Position numbers and translations under genes: made by a program. Below the pieces are notes generated by a model, which was given only the letters and a program-made list of their open reading frames with translations, made no database searches and was not told the DNA's origin. Shown here piece after piece: positions 61,318 to 64,000 of a stretch of 64,000 bases of DNA. The stretch's first letter is position 1. Each line of letters starts with the position of its first letter. Source of the stretch: Methylocystis sp. L43 (GTDB taxonomy: Bacteria; Pseudomonadota; Alphaproteobacteria; Rhizobiales; Beijerinckiaceae); contig NZ_JADNRA010000035.1 of assembly GCF_015709525.1 (NCBI RefSeq), positions 292,483-356,482 on the forward strand, given 5' to 3'.

Positions 61318-61668
61318 ATGTCGGATACGCCTGAAGAAGAATTTGAGCTGCCTCAACTTTACAAGCGACATGTCTTTGCTTGTTTCACGCAGCGGCCGCC
61401 GAACCATCCGCGCGGCAGCTGCGGTTCGCTCGGCGCGCAGCCGCTTTGGGACCGGCTCGGCAAGCGCGTTGAAGCGGACGGCGGCGGTGAGATCGGCTTC
61501 ACCTCCGCGGGGTGCATGGGCTTTTGCTCGGCGGGACCCCTGATGGTGGTTTATCCGGAGGGCGTCTGGTATCGGCCGACGACGGCCGAAGACATTGACG
61601 AGATTTACGACTCGCATCTCAAGGGCGGCAAGCGCGTCGATCGCCTGGTGATGATCTTGTCGCGCTAG
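61318..61668 (+). CDS. Shethna-type [2Fe-2S] ferredoxin (FeSII-like)
   Basis: 116 residues. Thioredoxin-fold ferredoxin: ligands in FACFTQRPPNHPRGSCGSLGA and GFTSAGCMGFCSAGP. In Azotobacter the FeSII protein protects nitrogenase from O2 by a conformational association. The start is ATG 61318. Convergent with sufE (13 bp between ends). Confidence 0.87.
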   Translation: MSDTPEEEFELPQLYKRHVFACFTQRPPNHPRGSCGSLGAQPLWDRLGKRVEADGGGEIGFTSAGCMGFCSAGPLMVVYPEGVWYRPTTAEDIDEIYDSHLKGGKRVDRLVMILSR

Positions 61669-61681
61669 CTCTCCCGAGTGA

Positions 61682-62122
61682 TCAAGACACCGCGCTGGAG
61701 GCCGCGAGCAACTCGCGCGCCTCCGCGTGGATGCGCCCGACCATCGACTTGAAGCCATTGGAGCGCTGCGGCGTCAGATGTTCGCGGAGGCCAAGACGCT
61801 CGAATAGAGCGACAGGATCCGCCTTCAGGATTTCCGCGCCGGTCTTGCCGGAGCAGAGCGCCAGCAGGATTGCAACGAGGCCGCGCACGATATGCGCGTC
61901 GCTGTCGCCGCGGATCATCAACGCCGGTTCGCCGCCGTTTGCGTCGGAAATCGTCGTCGCCAGCCAGACTTGGCTGGCGCAGCCCGAGACTTTATTCTGA
62001 TCGTTCTTCAGCGCATCCGGAAGCGGCTCGAGCATTTTGCCGAGCTCGATGACATAGCGGTAGCGGTCTTCCCAATCGTCGAGCAGGGAGAAATTTTCGA
62101 TGATGTCGTCGATCGTCGTCAT
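61682..62122 (-). CDS. sufE: SufE sulfur-acceptor protein
   Basis: 146 residues. Accepts persulfide from a cysteine desulfurase: FSLLDDWEDRYRYVIELGKML, active Cys in KVSGCASQVWLA, IVRGLVAILLALCSGKT. ATG 62122 overlaps the ankyrin stop (ATGA). Confidence 0.93.
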   Translation of the reverse strand: MTTIDDIIENFSLLDDWEDRYRYVIELGKMLEPLPDALKNDQNKVSGCASQVWLATTISDANGGEPALMIRGDSDAHIVRGLVAILLALCSGKTGAEILKADPVALFERLGLREHLTPQRSNGFKSMVGRIHAEARELLAASSAVS

Positions 62123-62628
62123 GTTTCGACCATTCCTTCAGCTTTGAGCCGATCGCGGCGCTGACGCGACGCGACGCGCAATACTTGGAGGCATTCGATG
62201 TTCGACGCCAGATCAAGCGCCGAAAATCCATCGACGTTCTCTTCCAGGGGATCTGCGCCTAGCGCCAGCAAGAGCGTCACCACCGCGGTCTTGCCCGCCG
62301 ACGCCGCATAGATCAGGGCCGTAGAGCCGTCGGGATTGCGATGGTGAAGGTTGGCCCCGGCGGCGGAGAGCAACTCGATGGCCGCGACGCTGTCCTGCTT
62401 GCACGCCAACCAAACCGCGTTGTTGCCGTCGCGCGTCATGGCGTCGAGATCCCCGCCCTCCGCAATGATGTCGCGCAACACCTCGACGTTCGCCTCTGCC
62501 GCCGCTCGAAGAAGCGGCGTGAGGCCGTCGGCGCCGACGGCGTTCACGCCTTCCGTCGGAAAGCCTTGCATCGTCAGCCATTGCGCCAACCGCGGGGTAA
62601 TGCCGTCACTCCATCGCAGCGCCGACAA
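62119..62628 (-). CDS. Ankyrin-repeat protein
   Basis: About 169 residues. Three or four ankyrin repeats: GADGLTPLLRAAAEANVEVLRDIIAEGGDLD, TRDGNNAVWLACKQDSVAAIELLSAAGANLH, NPDGSTALIYAASAGKTAVVTLLLALGADPL, VDGFSALDLA (each quoted loosely). Start uncertain: TTG 62628 or ATG 62571. Between the response regulator and sufE on the same operon. Protein-protein adaptor. Confidence 0.82.
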   Translation of the reverse strand: MSALRWSDGITPRLAQWLTMQGFPTEGVNAVGADGLTPLLRAAAEANVEVLRDIIAEGGDLDAMTRDGNNAVWLACKQDSVAAIELLSAAGANLHHRNPDGSTALIYAASAGKTAVVTLLLALGADPLEENVDGFSALDLASNIECLQVLRVASRQRRDRLKAEGMVET

Positions 62629-62647
62629 GACGTCGGCGTTTATTGAA

Positions 62648-63079
62648 TTAAAGTAGCCCCAACTGCACGAGCGGCTTGGCGCCGCCGCGCCCGAGGACAG
62701 TGTCAACCTTCTGCCGCACATTCTCGATCTTCAGCGGCTTTACTAATATGCCATGCGCGCCGTGTTTCATGGCGTCGACCGCGAGCGCCTCGTCGGCTTT
62801 ATCGCAGACGATTAATATGCGCACGCCAGCGAAACGCTCCGCCAATTCCTCAAGGACCGAGACGCCATTGCTCTTTAGAAAAGAAGCCCCGAGCAGAACG
62901 ACATCCGGTTTCAGCCAGCCGACGCCCTTATCATAGGCTTCCTGGATGCTGGCGATTTCGTGGGTCTCGATCTCGTCGTGCAGCATGAACTGGAGCGCGG
63001 CGCGCACGATCTCGTCTTCGTCGAGGACGAACACCCGCCGTTGATCGACCGCCTTCGCGGTTTCGACGCCAATCTGCAT
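62648..63079 (-). CDS. Receiver-domain protein lacking the phosphoacceptor Asp
   Basis: 143 residues from ATG 63079 (AAAGGAGCAGGG upstream). CheY-like fold: acidic pocket VFVLDEDEIVRAAL, ILIVCDKADEALAV, KPLK near the end (K114). The expected Asp after strand 3 reads KPDVVLLGASF with Gly64. No output domain. Probably a pseudo-receiver acting by protein contact. First gene of an operon with ankyrin and sufE genes, divergent from nifH. Confidence 0.88.
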   Translation of the reverse strand: MQIGVETAKAVDQRRVFVLDEDEIVRAALQFMLHDEIETHEIASIQEAYDKGVGWLKPDVVLLGASFLKSNGVSVLEELAERFAGVRILIVCDKADEALAVDAMKHGAHGILVKPLKIENVRQKVDTVLGRGGAKPLVQLGLL

Positions 63080-63126
63080 CCCTGCTCCTTTCGAATATGC
63101 CGCCAAATGCCGTGCGGACATAATGA

Positions 63127-63142
63127 AGCAAGCTCTGTTCCA
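63127..63142 (-). promoter_or_regulatory. Sigma-54 promoter of the receiver-ankyrin-sufE operon
   Basis: Minus strand TGGAAC-AGAGC-TTGCT; exact spacing. Shares the NifA element 29 bp away. Confidence 0.65.
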
Positions 63143-63170
63143 AATGTCGGGGATCAACGAGGGCGTGCGA

Positions 63171-63186
63171 TGTTCTGTTCACAACA
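63171..63186. promoter_or_regulatory. NifA element between the divergent nif promoters
   Basis: TGT-TCTGTTCACA-ACA, exact. 105 bp before the nifH -24 element and 29 bp from the opposing promoter. Confidence 0.75.
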
Positions 63187-63290
63187 AATGTCGTGACTGT
63201 CGGCTTCCCTCACATAAGCGGCCGATGTGGGCTGCGCTCATCGATTGATCAAATCACCAGAAAACAACAGACTAGCAACAATTTCCGCAC

Positions 63291-63306
63291 TGGCATGGCG
63301 GTTGCT
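63291..63306 (+). promoter_or_regulatory. Sigma-54 promoter of nifH
   Basis: TGGCAT-GGCGG-TTGCT, near-consensus. Leader about 135 nt. The 373-bp region 63080-63452 holds these sites and no gene. Confidence 0.9.
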
Positions 63307-63332
63307 ACCTGTCGAATGCGAGTGAGGGCTGA

Positions 63333-64000
<668 letters not shown>

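Overview
The window is high-GC chromosomal DNA from an alphaproteobacterium, most likely a nitrogen-fixing member of the Hyphomicrobiales. The evidence is a nif region ending in nifH, a RpoE-ChrR module of the Rhodobacter type, a Mla lipid transporter with a PqiC-type lipoprotein, and an IalB-family protein. The nif layout (split nifU, a SIR2-like protein, a Shethna-type ferredoxin and SufE beside nifH) resembles type II methanotrophs and Beijerinckiaceae. No methane or methanol genes are visible, so the genus is only an inference.

Layout. 1-2600: a partial peptide-binding protein (minus strand) and an IalB-like secreted protein closed by a strong terminator. 2791-7528: a heme-copper oxidase operon (II, I, III, III, IV) plus a 38-residue membrane peptide. 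7537-15401 (minus): outer-membrane efflux lipoprotein, membrane fusion protein, P-type H+-ATPase, PPK2 and an MFS permease, closely spaced. 15563-16546: dipeptide epimerase. 16776-20355: mlaE-mlaF-mlaD-lipoprotein. 20379-26336: a methyltransferase, an adrenodoxin-type ferredoxin followed by a TrxR-like ferredoxin reductase, a phosphopantetheinyl transferase, an SRPBCC protein, a CysZ/EI24 membrane protein and an NDUFA9-like protein.

26491-39070 is a 12.6-kb genomic island bounded by two identical 115-bp repeats, each holding a complete tRNA-Leu(CAG). It carries a tyrosine integrase, a protein with a palm-polymerase signature, a very large GmrSD-type protein fused to a HEPN domain, a serine recombinase, an AbiJ-like protein, a small secreted protein, an ApeA-type HEPN protein and an HNH endonuclease. 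Just outside the right repeat lies the fused N- and C-terminal stub of another, P4-type integrase, so the same tRNA has been used more than once. The polymerase-like gene directly follows the GmrSD-HEPN gene on the same strand, and this pair is the best candidate here for an undescribed defence system.

39761-48396 is an envelope-stress and lipid-modification locus. The ECF sigma factor and its ChrR anti-sigma factor are transcribed away from a flavin oxidoreductase-DUF1365-Cfa-DUF2147-lipocalin operon. The same sequence pattern (TGATCC, 18 bp, TA-rich -10) faces both ways. A C-terminal hsdR fragment separates this locus from the nif region.

49036-64000 is the nif region: iscA, nfu, nifS, nifT, a SIR2-like gene, two tandem nifZ genes, small nif-associated genes, a DegT-family protein lacking its PLP lysine, several 2Fe-2S and Rieske ferredoxins, DUF59 and SufE proteins, a receiver domain lacking its phosphoacceptor Asp, and the first 183 codons of nifH. 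Sigma-54 (-24/-12) promoters recur through the region, and NifA-type TGT-N10-ACA elements precede four of them. They tie several unrecognised genes, notably 49036-49626 and the 57538-58071 pair, to nitrogen fixation.
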